In this document: positions 18,598 through 27,907 of the stretch, piece by piece
Numbering within the stretch: the first letter of the stretch is position 1
Layout: each line of letters begins with the position of its first letter
Source: Ponticaulis sp.
GTDB taxonomy: Bacteria; Pseudomonadota; Alphaproteobacteria; Caulobacterales; Hyphomonadaceae
Direction: 5' to 3'
DNA length: 64,000 nucleotides
Assembly (NCBI GenBank): GCA_002723155.1
Contig: PBNO01000006.1
Span: 536,899 to 600,898 of the forward strand
Notes under the pieces: generated by a model
What the model was told of the DNA's origin: nothing
Database searches by the model: none
Seen by the model: the letters and a program-made list of their open reading frames with translations, nothing else
Position numbers and translations under genes: made by a program

Positions 18598-19922
18598 TTT
18601 CGTCAACAGACGCTAATTCAGAACCGGTTGTTTCAGCCGCCGTGATCCCTCTGATAGAGGGCAGGGCAGTTGTGCGCCAAACACTTCGCGAAGAAGAAAC
18701 TCGAGGGCTCGTAGAGGCCCTCGGGAGCGAATGCGCGTTTGTGAAAACAGTGCACATTCGGAACCCAAGTCCTTCGCATCTTTTCTCGTCGGGAATTCTC
18801 GAGAATATACGACAAGAGCTAGAAGCGAGCGGATGCGAGCTGTTCGTCGTCGACGGCGATCTAACGCCAATCCAACAACGTAATCTTGAGCGCTATCTGT
18901 CGTGTAAGGTGATCGACCGTACGGGACTTATTCTCGAGATTTTTGGTTTGCGTGCCCGTACAAAAGCCGGCCGTCTTCAGGTAGAGACAGCACGTCTGGC
19001 CTATGAGAGATCACGTCTTGTGCGAACCTGGACCCACCTGGAACGCCAGCGTGGTGGACGTGGCTTCATAGCCGGTCCCGGCGAAACGCAGATAGAATCC
19101 GACCGCAGAATGATTGACGGCGCTTTGCTGCGCCTCAAAAAGCAATTGTCGGAAGTCGAACGAACGAGAAATGTGCAGAGGTCAGATCGCAAGTCCCGCG
19201 ACCTGCCTGTAATCGCTTTGGTCGGCTACACGAACGCGGGAAAATCAACCCTGTTCAACACGCTTTCATCAGCGAACGTTTTCGCGAAGGATATGCCTTT
19301 CGCAACGCTTGATCCGACGATCAGGGCAATCGAGTTGGATTCCAACCATAAGGCAGCCCTTGTGGACACTGTCGGGTTTATAACAGACCTGCCAACCAGT
19401 TTGATTGAGTCATTTAAAGGCACGCTCGAGGAAGCCGTCGAGGCTGACATCATCCTGCATGTGCACGATGCGTCATCACCGGATGTCTACCAACAATCAG
19501 AAGACGTTATTGAGATTTTGGATAGCCTTGAAAAAATGGTCGGCACCGCATTGCCACCTATCATAGACGTCTGGAACAAGATTGATCGTCTTGATGAGGC
19601 TGAACGCGACAGCCTGGAGGCAAGAGGCGAGGACCCATTGACGGGGAGGGAGAGGGTGTTCATCTCCGCGACCACTGGAACAGGTCTTGAAGAGCTTAAA
19701 TCTTCAATAAAAACAATTATCTATAGACACGCACAGAATTATGTGATAAGGTTCGATACAAACTCGGGCGACGTTCGTAGTTGGCTTTACCGAAACGCCG
19801 AAGTTTTTGATATCGAAGATGATGCTGACACCATGCAGACAACAGCAACCGCGCGATTAGATACGAGGGCTTTTGGACAACTGAATTCCAAGTTTCCGAA
19901 CGTTGTCATAAGCAAAGCCTAG
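18594..19922 (+). CDS. hflX: GTPase HflX
   Basis: The 442-residue ribosome-associated GTPase splits stalled or hibernating ribosomes. An N-terminal HflX domain with a coiled-coil ([20 protein letters not shown]) precedes a G domain starting at ~200 with G1 [13 protein letters not shown]3 DTVGFI and G4 NKID. The start is a TTG at 18594 that overlaps the hfq stop, consistent with translational coupling. No later ATG precedes the conserved N-terminal region; a GTG about 16 codons downstream is a possible alternative. Convergent with mazG. Confidence 0.93.
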   Translation: MISSTDANSEPVVSAAVIPLIEGRAVVRQTLREEETRGLVEALGSECAFVKTVHIRNPSPSHLFSSGILENIRQELEASGCELFVVDGDLTPIQQRNLERYLSCKVIDRTGLILEIFGLRARTKAGRLQVETARLAYERSRLVRTWTHLERQRGGRGFIAGPGETQIESDRRMIDGALLRLKKQLSEVERTRNVQRSDRKSRDLPVIALVGYTNAGKSTLFNTLSSANVFAKDMPFATLDPTIRAIELDSNHKAALVDTVGFITDLPTSLIESFKGTLEEAVEADIILHVHDASSPDVYQQSEDVIEILDSLEKMVGTALPPIIDVWNKIDRLDEAERDSLEARGEDPLTGRERVFISATTGTGLEELKSSIKTIIYRHAQNYVIRFDTNSGDVRSWLYRNAEVFDIEDDADTMQTTATARLDTRAFGQLNSKFPNVVISKA

Positions 19923-19934
19923 CGGGGGCTCATA

Positions 19935-20732
19935 CTACTGCTTCTCTGCACCTTTAATACGCTGCCACAGGGCTTCCTGATCTGTTAGCGATAGGGTCTC
20001 AAAACCAATCCCGTCAGCTCTCGCCGCGGACTCCATAGCCTCAAAACGTCCTTCAAATTTTGCGTTCGCCTTTTTAAGAACGTCTTCCGCCTCAAGCCCC
20101 GATTTGCGGCACACATTCACGAGCACAAACATTAAGTCACCCAGCTCTTCTTCTATGTGTCGTAGATCGCCTGATGAGGTTGCATCCTTCACTTCAGTCA
20201 GCTCTTCGTCCACTTTAGACAACACGGCTTTTACGTCGGGCCAGTCGAACCCGACGCGGGCTGCACGTTTCTGAAGCTTCTGAGCGCGGATCATAGCTGG
20301 AAGCGTACGCGCTACGCCGCTGAGAGCTCCAACGGGTTTATCCTCTGAACCGCTGTCGGCTCGTTCCTTGGCCTTCTGCTCTTCCCAAGCGACCGTTTGC
20401 GCATCCGCATCGCGATGCTCTTCATCGCCGAAGACATGCGGGTGGCGCACTTCCATTTTATTAGATATCGCTCCAGCCACATCATCGAAATCGAAATAGC
20501 CCTTCTCGCTTGCCATCTGAGAGTGGAACACGACCTGGAACAACAAATCCCCGAGTTCGCTCTTCAGTTCGACATAGTCCTCTCGTTCAATCGCATCGGC
20601 GACTTCGTAAGCTTCTTCGATCGTGTAGGGCGCTATGGTTTTGAAATCTTGCTCCAGATCCCATGGACAGCCGGTAACCGGCGTACGCAGGGCTTTCATA
20701 ATGTCGCGCAGTCGGTCGATTTGCTTCGTCAT
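19935..20732 (-). CDS. mazG: Nucleoside triphosphate pyrophosphohydrolase MazG
   Basis: The 265-residue all-alpha NTP pyrophosphatase removes non-canonical nucleotides and can lower (p)ppGpp. The two MazG repeats are visible: the first has CPWDLEQDFKTIAPYTIEEA and ELGDLLFQVVFH, the second EELGDLMFVLVNVCR. ATG 20732 is chosen because GGAG lies 6 bases upstream; a TTG at 20744 is an alternative. Convergent with hflX (12-base gap), next to the MBL hydrolase gene upstream. Confidence 0.93.
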   Translation of the reverse strand: MTKQIDRLRDIMKALRTPVTGCPWDLEQDFKTIAPYTIEEAYEVADAIEREDYVELKSELGDLLFQVVFHSQMASEKGYFDFDDVAGAISNKMEVRHPHVFGDEEHRDADAQTVAWEEQKAKERADSGSEDKPVGALSGVARTLPAMIRAQKLQKRAARVGFDWPDVKAVLSKVDEELTEVKDATSSGDLRHIEEELGDLMFVLVNVCRKSGLEAEDVLKKANAKFEGRFEAMESAARADGIGFETLSLTDQEALWQRIKGAEKQ

Positions 20733-20753
20733 AGAGCGCTCCAATAGCTCGAA

Positions 20754-21581
20754 CTAAAAATACGTATAATCAATATTATGGGAAACAAAGCCTGCATATC
20801 CGTCAAATCCGACGTCCACATGGGCAGGCGTTTCTCTCATCACTGTTTCATAGTCCATGTCGATGTGAAGATTGGTCAGAACTGCGCGTCTTGGCTGCAA
20901 AGCCTCAACCCATTTCAGGGCTTGTTCTAAATTTGCATGAGACGGATGCCTGGCGTAGCGCAAAGCGTCTAGAACGATGACATCCAGGCCTTGCAGCCTT
21001 TCTAATGATGCATCCGGAAGTTTCGCCACGTCATTACAGTATGCGAAATTTCCAATTCTGAAGCCCAGGCTCCTGATGGACCCATGCTCCTGATCCACAG
21101 GCATGACGTGGACGGGAAAGGCGCCCTCTTCGACCACAAACGGTCGATAGGCTTCAATCAGTGGCTTTGCGTCGAGAATTGGCGGATACGAAGATTGCTC
21201 GGGCTGACAAAAGCAGTAACTGAATCGTTCGGTCAGATCCGTCATTGTGAAATCATCGGCGTAGATTGGCATCCGCTTGCGCTGCTCATATACGAGAACG
21301 CGAAGGTCATCGATGCCATGCGCCTGATCGGCATGCGCGTGGGTGTAAAGGACAGCGTCGACGGTTGCGATATCGTTTCGAAGAAGCTGCTCGCGCATCT
21401 CAGGAGACGTGTCGATGAGGAGCGATACGACCTCGCCCACACTATTTTTAATTTCTACGTGGGCGCTACACCGCGAACGCCTGTTGCGTGGATTATCCGG
21501 ATCACAGACGCCCCAATCGTTGCCAATTCGAGGAACGCCGCCAGACGATCCCGTGCCGAGGAGCGTATATTTCAGCTCCAT
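20754..21581 (-). CDS. MBL-fold metallohydrolase (PhnP-like)
   Basis: The 275-residue metallo-beta-lactamase-fold hydrolase is of the type commonly encoded next to tatD in alphaproteobacteria. LLGTGSSGGVPRIG begins the fold; the metal motif reads YTHAHADQAHGIDDLR, where the generic HxHxDH has Gln in place of the last His. The substrate is unknown; phosphodiesterase activity is the family's general property. Its ATG overlaps the tatD stop by one base (TGATG), so it belongs to the holB-tatD operon. Confidence 0.85.
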   Translation of the reverse strand: MELKYTLLGTGSSGGVPRIGNDWGVCDPDNPRNRRSRCSAHVEIKNSVGEVVSLLIDTSPEMREQLLRNDIATVDAVLYTHAHADQAHGIDDLRVLVYEQRKRMPIYADDFTMTDLTERFSYCFCQPEQSSYPPILDAKPLIEAYRPFVVEEGAFPVHVMPVDQEHGSIRSLGFRIGNFAYCNDVAKLPDASLERLQGLDVIVLDALRYARHPSHANLEQALKWVEALQPRRAVLTNLHIDMDYETVMRETPAHVDVGFDGYAGFVSHNIDYTYF

Positions 21582-22372
21582 CAGGCCGCTTCCTCGTTTT
21601 CGGATATCCTTGAGAACAAACGCAATGCATTTTGCGTGGTTCTTTCTGCCGTATCCTCAAAGCTCCATCCCTTGAAATCTCCCACATATCTACAGATATG
21701 TTCCAAATACGCAGGTTCATTGCGGCGCCCACGCATTGGTACAGGCGCCAGATACGGACAGTCGGTCTCGAGAATAATCCGATCATCCGGAAACAGCGAA
21801 GCGACGTGGCGCACGTCATGCGCGTTTTTGAACGTCATAATTCCAGAAACGGAAAAATACGCCCCAAGCTCTATCGCGCGCCGAGCCAGCTTCTCACCAC
21901 TGGTGTAGCAGTGCATAAGAATACCGAATGGCTTTCTCTTGAAGTGCTGCTCTAACAAGTCGCCAGTTTCCTCGTCGGCCTCGCGCGTGTGAACGATAAC
22001 CGGAAGCCCTGTTTCCTGAGCAGCTACAATCTGCGCGCTGAAGACCTTCTTCTGATCATCAACGTCGCTGTATCCGTAATGCTGATCCATTCCGGCTTCG
22101 CCAATAGCAACGACTTTTGAATCTACCGCTCTCTCCACGAGCCAATCTGCCGTGAGCCATTGGTGATCTTTGGCATAGTGAGGATGGCACCCCACAGAAC
22201 GCCACATATCTGGGTTCTGTTTCGTGAGTTCGGCGATGGCGTCGATGTTTTCGGGTTTGTCACAAATTGAAAGAAACCGAGTTACTCCAGCGTCCCGTGC
22301 CCGCTTCAGGACGTCTTCGCGGTCCTCATCATAGACTTCACCGTGCAGGTTTACGTGGGTATCAAACAGCAT
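21581..22372 (-). CDS. tatD: TatD-family metal-dependent hydrolase
   Basis: The 263-residue TIM-barrel nuclease family member (3'-5' exonuclease activity on DNA or RNA in E. coli TatD) has the motifs GEAGMD, VIVHTREAD, LMHCYTSG and ETDCPYLAP. The N-terminal metal motif, usually D-S-H-C-H-L-D, reads DTHVNLH, so the second His is Asn. This may be a clade feature. It overlaps holB and the MBL gene by one base on each side (TGATG), showing tight translational coupling. Confidence 0.9.
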   Translation of the reverse strand: MLFDTHVNLHGEVYDEDREDVLKRARDAGVTRFLSICDKPENIDAIAELTKQNPDMWRSVGCHPHYAKDHQWLTADWLVERAVDSKVVAIGEAGMDQHYGYSDVDDQKKVFSAQIVAAQETGLPVIVHTREADEETGDLLEQHFKRKPFGILMHCYTSGEKLARRAIELGAYFSVSGIMTFKNAHDVRHVASLFPDDRIILETDCPYLAPVPMRGRRNEPAYLEHICRYVGDFKGWSFEDTAERTTQNALRLFSRISENEEAA

Positions 22373-23337
22373 CAGGCCGTGGCTCTCATTTCATTAGACA
22401 AGTCACGCACCAAACCTAGAAGCTGCGAAGATTGTTCCGCCAGATCGAGATTCAGTCGCCGCGCTTTGGTTCGAACATTGTAAAGTCTGGACCAGTAGGA
22501 CGCGTATAAGGATCTGGAATCGCCAGAAGGCTCGCTTTGCGCCATGTCCGAGAACTTCTTTGCCAGAAAACTCGACGCGAGTTCCAGATGCAATTCAGAT
22601 TTACTTATCTTCGCCATGACTGACGGCATTCGATGAGCTGAGATGCCGGGCCAATCTATCAAGGCAGCTTTCAAGTCGCGTAACAGCTCAACCCCGCCGT
22701 CAAGAGCCGTCATTTCTCGTAGACGCCCAGGTGAGCCCTCACACAGAACAAGCAGCTCTTCATTGATATCTGCGTCGTCCAGGCAAGCTCTGAGATCGGG
22801 ATCTTTCAAACGACTGAAATTCAATTTCACGCACCGAGACCTGATCGTCGGCAATAAACTCGCTGACCCGTGATGGATGAGCATTAGAAGGCATTTTTCC
22901 GGAGGCTCTTCGAGCGTTTTCAGCAAGGCATTGGCACTATTCGCATTGAGCTCGTCAACGGAGTCCACGATCGCGACCCTGTAGCCTCCCTGAGCCGCTC
23001 TCAGCTCGAAAAACCCGTTCATGTCGCGGATAACGTCGACAGAAATGGCTTGTGGTAATTTTCCGTTGTTATCAGGTGCTCGTTGCACCTGTCGGAAGTC
23101 AGGGTGAGCACCAGTCGCAATCTTATGCGCGATCTCATCCTCGTCATCGACAGTCAGCGTTCCGTTTCCATGTTGATAGTCTGCACCCAGAACGACAGAA
23201 GCCAACATATGCGCGGCATGAGCCTTGCCGACACCAACCGGTCCCTCAAAAAGCCACGCATGTGGAAACCGACCGCTCTTAAAACGGTCGAGGAAGGCTG
23301 AAATAGCCGTATCGTGTCCGAGTAGCTTTTCCATCAT
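22372..23337 (-). CDS. holB: DNA polymerase III delta prime subunit
   Basis: The 321-residue clamp-loader subunit has a P-loop-like AHAWLFEGPVGVGKAH region (~26-40), then SVDELNANSANALLKTLEEP and a sensor-1-type TIRSRC. ATG 23337 (first of two adjacent Met codons, MMEKLLGHDTA) is preferred because upstream codons run into tmk. The gap to the tmk stop is 4 bases and the ribosome site is weak, suggesting coupling with tmk. Identity is supported by the standard tmk-holB-tatD order. Confidence 0.92.
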   Translation of the reverse strand: MMEKLLGHDTAISAFLDRFKSGRFPHAWLFEGPVGVGKAHAAHMLASVVLGADYQHGNGTLTVDDEDEIAHKIATGAHPDFRQVQRAPDNNGKLPQAISVDVIRDMNGFFELRAAQGGYRVAIVDSVDELNANSANALLKTLEEPPEKCLLMLIHHGSASLLPTIRSRCVKLNFSRLKDPDLRACLDDADINEELLVLCEGSPGRLREMTALDGGVELLRDLKAALIDWPGISAHRMPSVMAKISKSELHLELASSFLAKKFSDMAQSEPSGDSRSLYASYWSRLYNVRTKARRLNLDLAEQSSQLLGLVRDLSNEMRATA

Positions 23338-23341
23338 CGTT

Positions 23342-23977
23342 TTATCCGGCCTTTGTGACGGTCGATGTGATGATGTCGTCTGCAGCATCAATCAGTTCAT
23401 CGGGCGTCTGCAGCGCATTGAGCACCACGATCCGTCGCGGCTCAGCCGCGGCGATGTCGAGAAACCGCTTTCGCACTGTTCTGTGATAGTCGAGCGACCG
23501 CCGCTCGAAGCGATCGGTAGTCTGACCACGTTGCTGGCGCCTTTCAAGCAAATCGGACGGTTCTGCATCGAGAAGAATTGTTAGATCAGGTAGCAAGCCG
23601 CCTGTTGCCAAGGCTTCTATTTTTCTAAGATCCAAAGCATTGATACGGCTACCTTGATAAGCGCGCGTGGAGTCGATGTAACGGTCACACAAAACCCAGC
23701 TTCCATGTTTCAGAGCAGGTTCGATTTTTTGCTCCACATGGTTTCGACGTGCTGCAGCCAGAATGAGTGCTTCCGTAGTCGGCGAAGCATCTTCCTCATT
23801 GAACGTCGGATCGAGCAAAACGTTACGTAATGCTTCTGCTATGGGCGTTCCACCGGGCTCACGGGTGCAGATAACGTCTGCGCCGCGGCCTTCCAATCGA
23901 GAGGCCAAGCCCGTGAGCAAGGTCGTCTTACCCACGCCTTCGCCGCCTTCAAACGATATGAAAAGGTTCTGTGTCAC
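23342..23977 (-). CDS. tmk: dTMP kinase
   Basis: The 211-residue thymidylate kinase converts dTMP to dTDP. Walker A (FEGGEGVGKTTLL) sits at the N terminus, with the CTREPGGTPIAEALR segment, the DRY motif VLCDRYIDSTRAYQG and a lid region RRQQRGQTTDRFE. The start is GTG at 23977 with AGGTGG a few bases upstream. It lies 7 bases after the dacA stop and 4 bases before holB. Confidence 0.95.
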   Translation of the reverse strand: MTQNLFISFEGGEGVGKTTLLTGLASRLEGRGADVICTREPGGTPIAEALRNVLLDPTFNEEDASPTTEALILAAARRNHVEQKIEPALKHGSWVLCDRYIDSTRAYQGSRINALDLRKIEALATGGLLPDLTILLDAEPSDLLERRQQRGQTTDRFERRSLDYHRTVRKRFLDIAAAEPRRIVVLNALQTPDELIDAADDIITSTVTKAG

Positions 23978-23984
23978 CCGCCAC

Positions 23985-25127
23985 CTATTGCGGAAGAATC
24001 TTCTGGGACAAACCTTCTATCGCCCGCGCGAGCAATCCCGCCCTTGAGACGCTCGTCGCGGCTGCGACCGGGTATTCGCCAATAAGTGTATCACCATTTG
24101 AGACCTCAAGTCGGCCGACAATATCGCCTTCGGCGACAGGGGCAGAAACTGTCTCGTTCAACACAACTTCAGCTCTGAGATTGTTTCGCTCCGCACTTGC
24201 AAAGGCAATTGTCACATCTTCAGTGAGCACTGCGGACACAGTTGGTTCTGTTCCGAGCCAGACCGGCACATCAGCGAGCGCATCGCCAGCCGAAAACGGT
24301 GTGGCGATGGAGAACTCGCGAAAGGCTGATCTCATGATCCGCTCTGCTTCACGCGCGCGTTCAGTTTCGCTTTCCAGACCATTGATGACAATATTCCGAC
24401 GAACGCCGTTTTCGATTGCAGAACCAACCAAACCATAGCCTGAAGCGGACAAATGGCCTGTTTTCATGCCATCCGCACCCTGGAAACGCGAAAGCAAAGG
24501 ATTGCGGTTAGGTTGACGAATGCCTCCCCATTCAAACGCCGGCACAGAATAAATCTCATAATAGTCCGGGAAATTCTCGATGGTGAGTTGAGCTAGCGTC
24601 GCCAGATCGTGGGCGCTGATCTCGTGACCCTCAGAATAGAGGCCGGTAGCGTTGTGGAATTCAGCGCTATCGAGCCCTAGCTCCTGTGCTCTGGCGGTCA
24701 TGAGCTGCGCGAAAGCTTCTTCTGACCCCGCAATGCCTTCAGCGACGACGATGCAAGCGTCATTACCGGACTGCACAATAATTCCGTGAAGAAGGTCCAT
24801 AACGCTGACTTCTTCGCCAATGGCCAACCCCATAGTGGAGCCACCAGACGCCCATCCACCTTCGCGCCATGCACGCTCACTGACTGTAAAAGTATCGTCA
24901 GGCTGCAGGCGACCGTCAGCCAGGCGCTCAAACACCATGTAAGCGGTCATGATCTTCGTCATTGAAGCAGGGACCATCGGCTCGTCAGCATTATGCGAAT
25001 ACAGAACAACGCCAGTCTCGTGGTCGACGATAATTGCCTGTGCGGCCGTAGTTTCGAAAGCCGCAGCAGGAAGCGCAACGCACATACCTGCGCAGAGAGA
25101 TAGAATCACAGAAGAAAATTGTTTCAT
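23985..25127 (-). CDS. dacA: D-alanyl-D-alanine carboxypeptidase (PBP5 type)
   Basis: The 380-residue periplasmic penicillin-binding protein trims the terminal D-Ala from peptidoglycan pentapeptides. A signal peptide (1-~23, ending in ALPAAAFET) is followed by the three active-site motifs: SxxK in VPASMTKIM, SGN in VQSGNDACIV and KTG in GMKTGHLSAS. A C-terminal beta domain and a C-terminal amphipathic anchor (AGLLARAIEGLSQKIL) follow. ATG 25127 is chosen because the signal peptide begins there. It lies downstream of rlpA, separated by a terminator-like hairpin. Confidence 0.93.
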   Translation of the reverse strand: MKQFSSVILSLCAGMCVALPAAAFETTAAQAIIVDHETGVVLYSHNADEPMVPASMTKIMTAYMVFERLADGRLQPDDTFTVSERAWREGGWASGGSTMGLAIGEEVSVMDLLHGIIVQSGNDACIVVAEGIAGSEEAFAQLMTARAQELGLDSAEFHNATGLYSEGHEISAHDLATLAQLTIENFPDYYEIYSVPAFEWGGIRQPNRNPLLSRFQGADGMKTGHLSASGYGLVGSAIENGVRRNIVINGLESETERAREAERIMRSAFREFSIATPFSAGDALADVPVWLGTEPTVSAVLTEDVTIAFASAERNNLRAEVVLNETVSAPVAEGDIVGRLEVSNGDTLIGEYPVAAATSVSRAGLLARAIEGLSQKILPQ

Positions 25128-25141
25128 TCCATTACTTTCAC

Positions 25142-25171
25142 ATGAAAACGGCACCCCTGAAAGGAGTGCCG
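25142..25171 (-). terminator. Rho-independent-type terminator after rlpA
   Basis: On the reverse strand a 10-bp stem with one mismatch (CGGCACTCCT / AGGGGTGCCG, 3-base loop) is followed directly by TTTTCAT. It lies 38 bases past the rlpA stop and 15 bases before the dacA start, so it probably ends rlpA transcription or attenuates readthrough into dacA. Confidence 0.6.
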
Positions 25172-25208
25172 CTGAATGGTGTCTAAATCAAGGAAAGCCG
25201 GACGTTCT

Positions 25209-26261
25209 TCACGGATTTTCGATCAGAATGCCTTCATGTCCGAGGCGTGCCATCGTCCGCTGGTTATTGCGCGCCGCATCTTCAGTCGCATAAGGGCCGA
25301 GAACAACGCGATAATAGCGTGAGCCATTCACCGTAGCGAAGACCACATTGACGTCGGAATTGAGTTGCGACACTTCCGTGCGGAATGCTTCTGCATTTGA
25401 GCGATCGCGAAACGAGCTCAGCTGCACATAGTGTGATGGAACGGACTCCATGACGGTGGCTGGCATAATTGGAGCTTGTTCTGAGTGGTAGGCCACATCG
25501 AAGAGCTCGGTTTCATATGGATCAGGCTGCTGGATTGGCGGCGCATGGTCTGCGCGAGGCGCCGGGCCGAGATACCGTACGCGAACTTCACCGCTGCCTG
25601 GCTCAATCAGGCTGATACGTTCAGCAGCTGCATGAGACAGATCGATCTCACGACCACGTGCAAACGGTCCACGATCATTCACACGAACAATCACGGTTTC
25701 ATTCGTCTGCGTGTTCGTGACCTCAACATAACTTGGTAGTGGCAGGGTCGGGTGCGCTGCAGTGAAATCATACATATCGTATGTTTCACCATTCGCAGTC
25801 AGGCGACCGTGGAAGCCTGGACCGTACCAGGACGCAATGCCGACATTGTCGTAGAACGGGTTTTCTTCGGGCACATATGTGATGCCGTTGATAGTGTATG
25901 GGTTTCCGACCTTCACATAGCTCGCATAATCAACCGGATCGACATACGGCAGGCCCGCCTGAGTAACAGCATCAAACTGCGCAGTACGCTGGAGCGCCGG
26001 TTCTGGACGGAGTGAGCCAGGAAGCGGCTCATCTGGGTACGCGAAAACGTTGGAGCGGACTGAATGGCGCGCATGATGCCGCACAGATGCGAATTGTTGT
26101 CCGGAAGTTTGTGGCTGACTACGTTGCGTGGCGCTTTCGTGTCCGTAACGGATAGGCGCGGAGTTTCGATCGGCAGCGCCAGCCTGGCTGGTAAGCGCGG
26201 TGCCCATCATTAGTGCGACGGCTAAAGCCCTGTTAAAGGCGTTTTTGTTGGTCAGGGACAT
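25209..26261 (-). CDS. rlpA: RlpA-family septal lytic protein with SPOR domain
   Basis: The 350-residue exported protein has a signal peptide (1-~29, cleavage near SQAGAAD), a low-complexity region (~30-120), a double-psi beta-barrel RlpA domain (~140-225; GIASWYGPGFHGRLTANGE, VRVNDRGPFARGREIDLS) and a C-terminal SPOR domain (~270-350) that binds denuded septal glycan. No lipobox Cys is seen, so it is probably soluble or periplasmic rather than a lipoprotein. It is upstream of dacA, giving two peptidoglycan-remodelling genes together. The 318-base region upstream holds its promoter. Confidence 0.9.
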   Translation of the reverse strand: MSLTNKNAFNRALAVALMMGTALTSQAGAADRNSAPIRYGHESATQRSQPQTSGQQFASVRHHARHSVRSNVFAYPDEPLPGSLRPEPALQRTAQFDAVTQAGLPYVDPVDYASYVKVGNPYTINGITYVPEENPFYDNVGIASWYGPGFHGRLTANGETYDMYDFTAAHPTLPLPSYVEVTNTQTNETVIVRVNDRGPFARGREIDLSHAAAERISLIEPGSGEVRVRYLGPAPRADHAPPIQQPDPYETELFDVAYHSEQAPIMPATVMESVPSHYVQLSSFRDRSNAEAFRTEVSQLNSDVNVVFATVNGSRYYRVVLGPYATEDAARNNQRTMARLGHEGILIENP

Positions 26262-26579
26262 ATCTGGTCTTCCCTTGGTCTCGATTTAAACACCCCTCGC
26301 CTGTTGCAAGGAGCTGGCCGGTTTTATTTTTCTCCTGGCCGATTTTGACCGTACGGACCGAAATTTCTCAAAGAGTTAATCGAAAAGCGCGGTTTTATTT
26401 ACGCTTTTCTCGATACAGCCCCCATTTCGAGCCTTGTTAACTATTTGAATTACCTGAACGCCGATGAATCTGAGGTGAATTTCGTGTTAAGGTAAAGGCG
26501 AAAATGCATGAATTTTTTTTTTGTCTCTTTTCGCCACTTGCCAAACGGCAAAAATTATTTCATTTCGGCACACCTGACT
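26262..26579. other. 318-base intergenic region between rlpA and tRNA-Ser
   Basis: AT-rich spacer that must hold the reverse-strand rlpA promoter and the forward tRNA-Ser promoter. It contains an 8-bp inverted repeat GAAAAGCG (26382-26389) / CGCTTTTC (26402-26409) with a 12-base loop, a short TTGCC-AAAC-GGCAA hairpin (26538-26551) and a long T tract near 26513. I found no convincing -35/-10 pair and no coding potential. Confidence 0.45.
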
Positions 26580-26667
26580 GGATGAGTGGCAGAGTGGTCG
26601 ATTGCGGCGGTCTTGAAAACCGTTGAACCGAGAGGTTCCGGGGGTTCGAATCCCTCCTCATCCGCCA
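26580..26667 (+). tRNA. tRNA-Ser (anticodon TGA)
   Basis: An 88-base class II tRNA. The acceptor stem GGATGAG (26580-26586) pairs with CTCATCC (26657-26663), discriminator G, and CCA is encoded (26665-26667). The anticodon loop CTTGAAA gives anticodon TGA, reading UCA-type Ser codons. The long variable arm and the T-loop GGTTCGAAT are as expected for tRNA-Ser. Confidence 0.96.
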
Positions 26668-26690
26668 CCCTTCCCGGTGGTCAGACTTTT
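26665..26690 (+). terminator. Terminator-like hairpin after tRNA-Ser
   Basis: CCACC-CTTCCC-GGTGG (26665-26680) is followed by TCAGACTTTTT. The stem is only 5 bp and starts inside the encoded CCA, so this is a modest candidate for tRNA-Ser termination; it ends against the stop of the convergent GST gene. Confidence 0.4.
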
Positions 26691-27814
26691 TCCCAGATTT
26701 CGATATTATGTTTCCGACCCACGGTGCACGGAAGCTGTGGATCCAAAAGGATCCCCAGTGAATGTTGATTCAACATATCTGTAACAAGGCTCTTCGACTC
26801 GTCAGAGGCATCGTTCACTGATGCCTGCAAGCGGCGCTGAATATAGAGCATGTAAGGCTGGACAGCGACCTGGACCTGACCGTCGCCGTAGCGAACCTCG
26901 GTCACGCCTATAGCGCGCTGAGATGGCTTGGCCGACACCGGCTCGCCATCATCGGGGTTATTTTCCAGAAGCCACTGCCTGATAAAATCGAAACGGTCGG
27001 AAACCTCATCGCTGTAATCGCGTCCGATGAATTCAATCAAAGCGTGGAGGGTTTCCGGAATGTTTTGCGAAGAGACATCAGGAGCCTCCTGAATGTAATC
27101 CGGCACATCGTAAGCGCCAGCGTTCATACGCTCCGTCCACCGGTAAACATTCGGCGCTTCTCGCTTCATTATCGCTTCTGGCACAGGATCACGCCCGAGG
27201 TGGGCAAATAACGGCCCAAGCATTCCATAATCTGCGAGTGTCGGCGCATTCCCCAGGATAAACGGGTAGACACTAAAATGAGCATCCAGCTTTTTCAGAA
27301 GCTCGACGAATGATGCTTCGATGTGAGGGATGGATTGCTCTGTAACGCCAAGGATAGGCAAATAGCTGCGCATTTTATCCATGACCTTGGCGCTCGACGG
27401 ATCATCACGATCCAATCCGAACGCGTGGTCCAGAAACTCTTTTTGATCCGGATAGAACGTCCAGCGGTAATGCATTGCAGCTTTGAGCAATGCCTGACTG
27501 CCATATAGAAAGAAGAGATAAGCGAGGCTCTTCATCGCAGCGTCTTCGGGTAACGCCAGAAATTGGGGCGACAGCGCTTCTCCGGCCTCAATGATGTCGA
27601 GGCTATCCTGTATGACCGTGCCATCTGGCAGTTCCAGCACAGGAATAATACCGCGTTTGATTTGCGGATAAATTTTCTCCGCAAAATCCGGATGGCGGGA
27701 GCTAACCTCGGAAACACCGAACTGGTTCATTCTGAGATACGAGCGAGCGATGACCGTGTAATAAGAGTGAGGCAGTCCAAAAAGCCTTGCGCCCTCAAAA
27801 GCGTTATCCGTCAT
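26681..27814 (-). CDS. Glutathione S-transferase family protein with long C-terminal extension
   Basis: The 377-residue protein has an N-terminal thioredoxin-like GST domain (ARLFGLPHSYYTVIARSYLR, then IKRGIIPVLELPDGTVIQDS, the cis-Pro and Ser-binding region) and an all-helical GST C domain to ~240 with DHAFGL and PTLADYGMLGPLFAHLGRD. About 130 further residues follow that ordinary ~200-230-residue GSTs lack. ATG 27814 has GGGAG ~8 bases upstream. It is the last gene of the reverse-strand redox cluster, 93 bases after the cytochrome gene, and may or may not be in that operon. Substrate unknown. Confidence 0.75.
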   Translation of the reverse strand: MTDNAFEGARLFGLPHSYYTVIARSYLRMNQFGVSEVSSRHPDFAEKIYPQIKRGIIPVLELPDGTVIQDSLDIIEAGEALSPQFLALPEDAAMKSLAYLFFLYGSQALLKAAMHYRWTFYPDQKEFLDHAFGLDRDDPSSAKVMDKMRSYLPILGVTEQSIPHIEASFVELLKKLDAHFSVYPFILGNAPTLADYGMLGPLFAHLGRDPVPEAIMKREAPNVYRWTERMNAGAYDVPDYIQEAPDVSSQNIPETLHALIEFIGRDYSDEVSDRFDFIRQWLLENNPDDGEPVSAKPSQRAIGVTEVRYGDGQVQVAVQPYMLYIQRRLQASVNDASDESKSLVTDMLNQHSLGILLDPQLPCTVGRKHNIEIWEKV

Positions 27815-27907
27815 GTGCGTTATCTCCCTGCTCTCTTTGTTTGAAATGAATAACCCCGCCACGACGAGTCGGCGAGGTCGCAGGAGATAAACTTTTCTAC
27901 GTTATCG

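Noticed and set aside
21084-21908. 274-codon forward open frame opposite the MBL hydrolase and tatD
   Set aside because: It spans the antisense of two real genes and has no recognisable motif or ribosome site.
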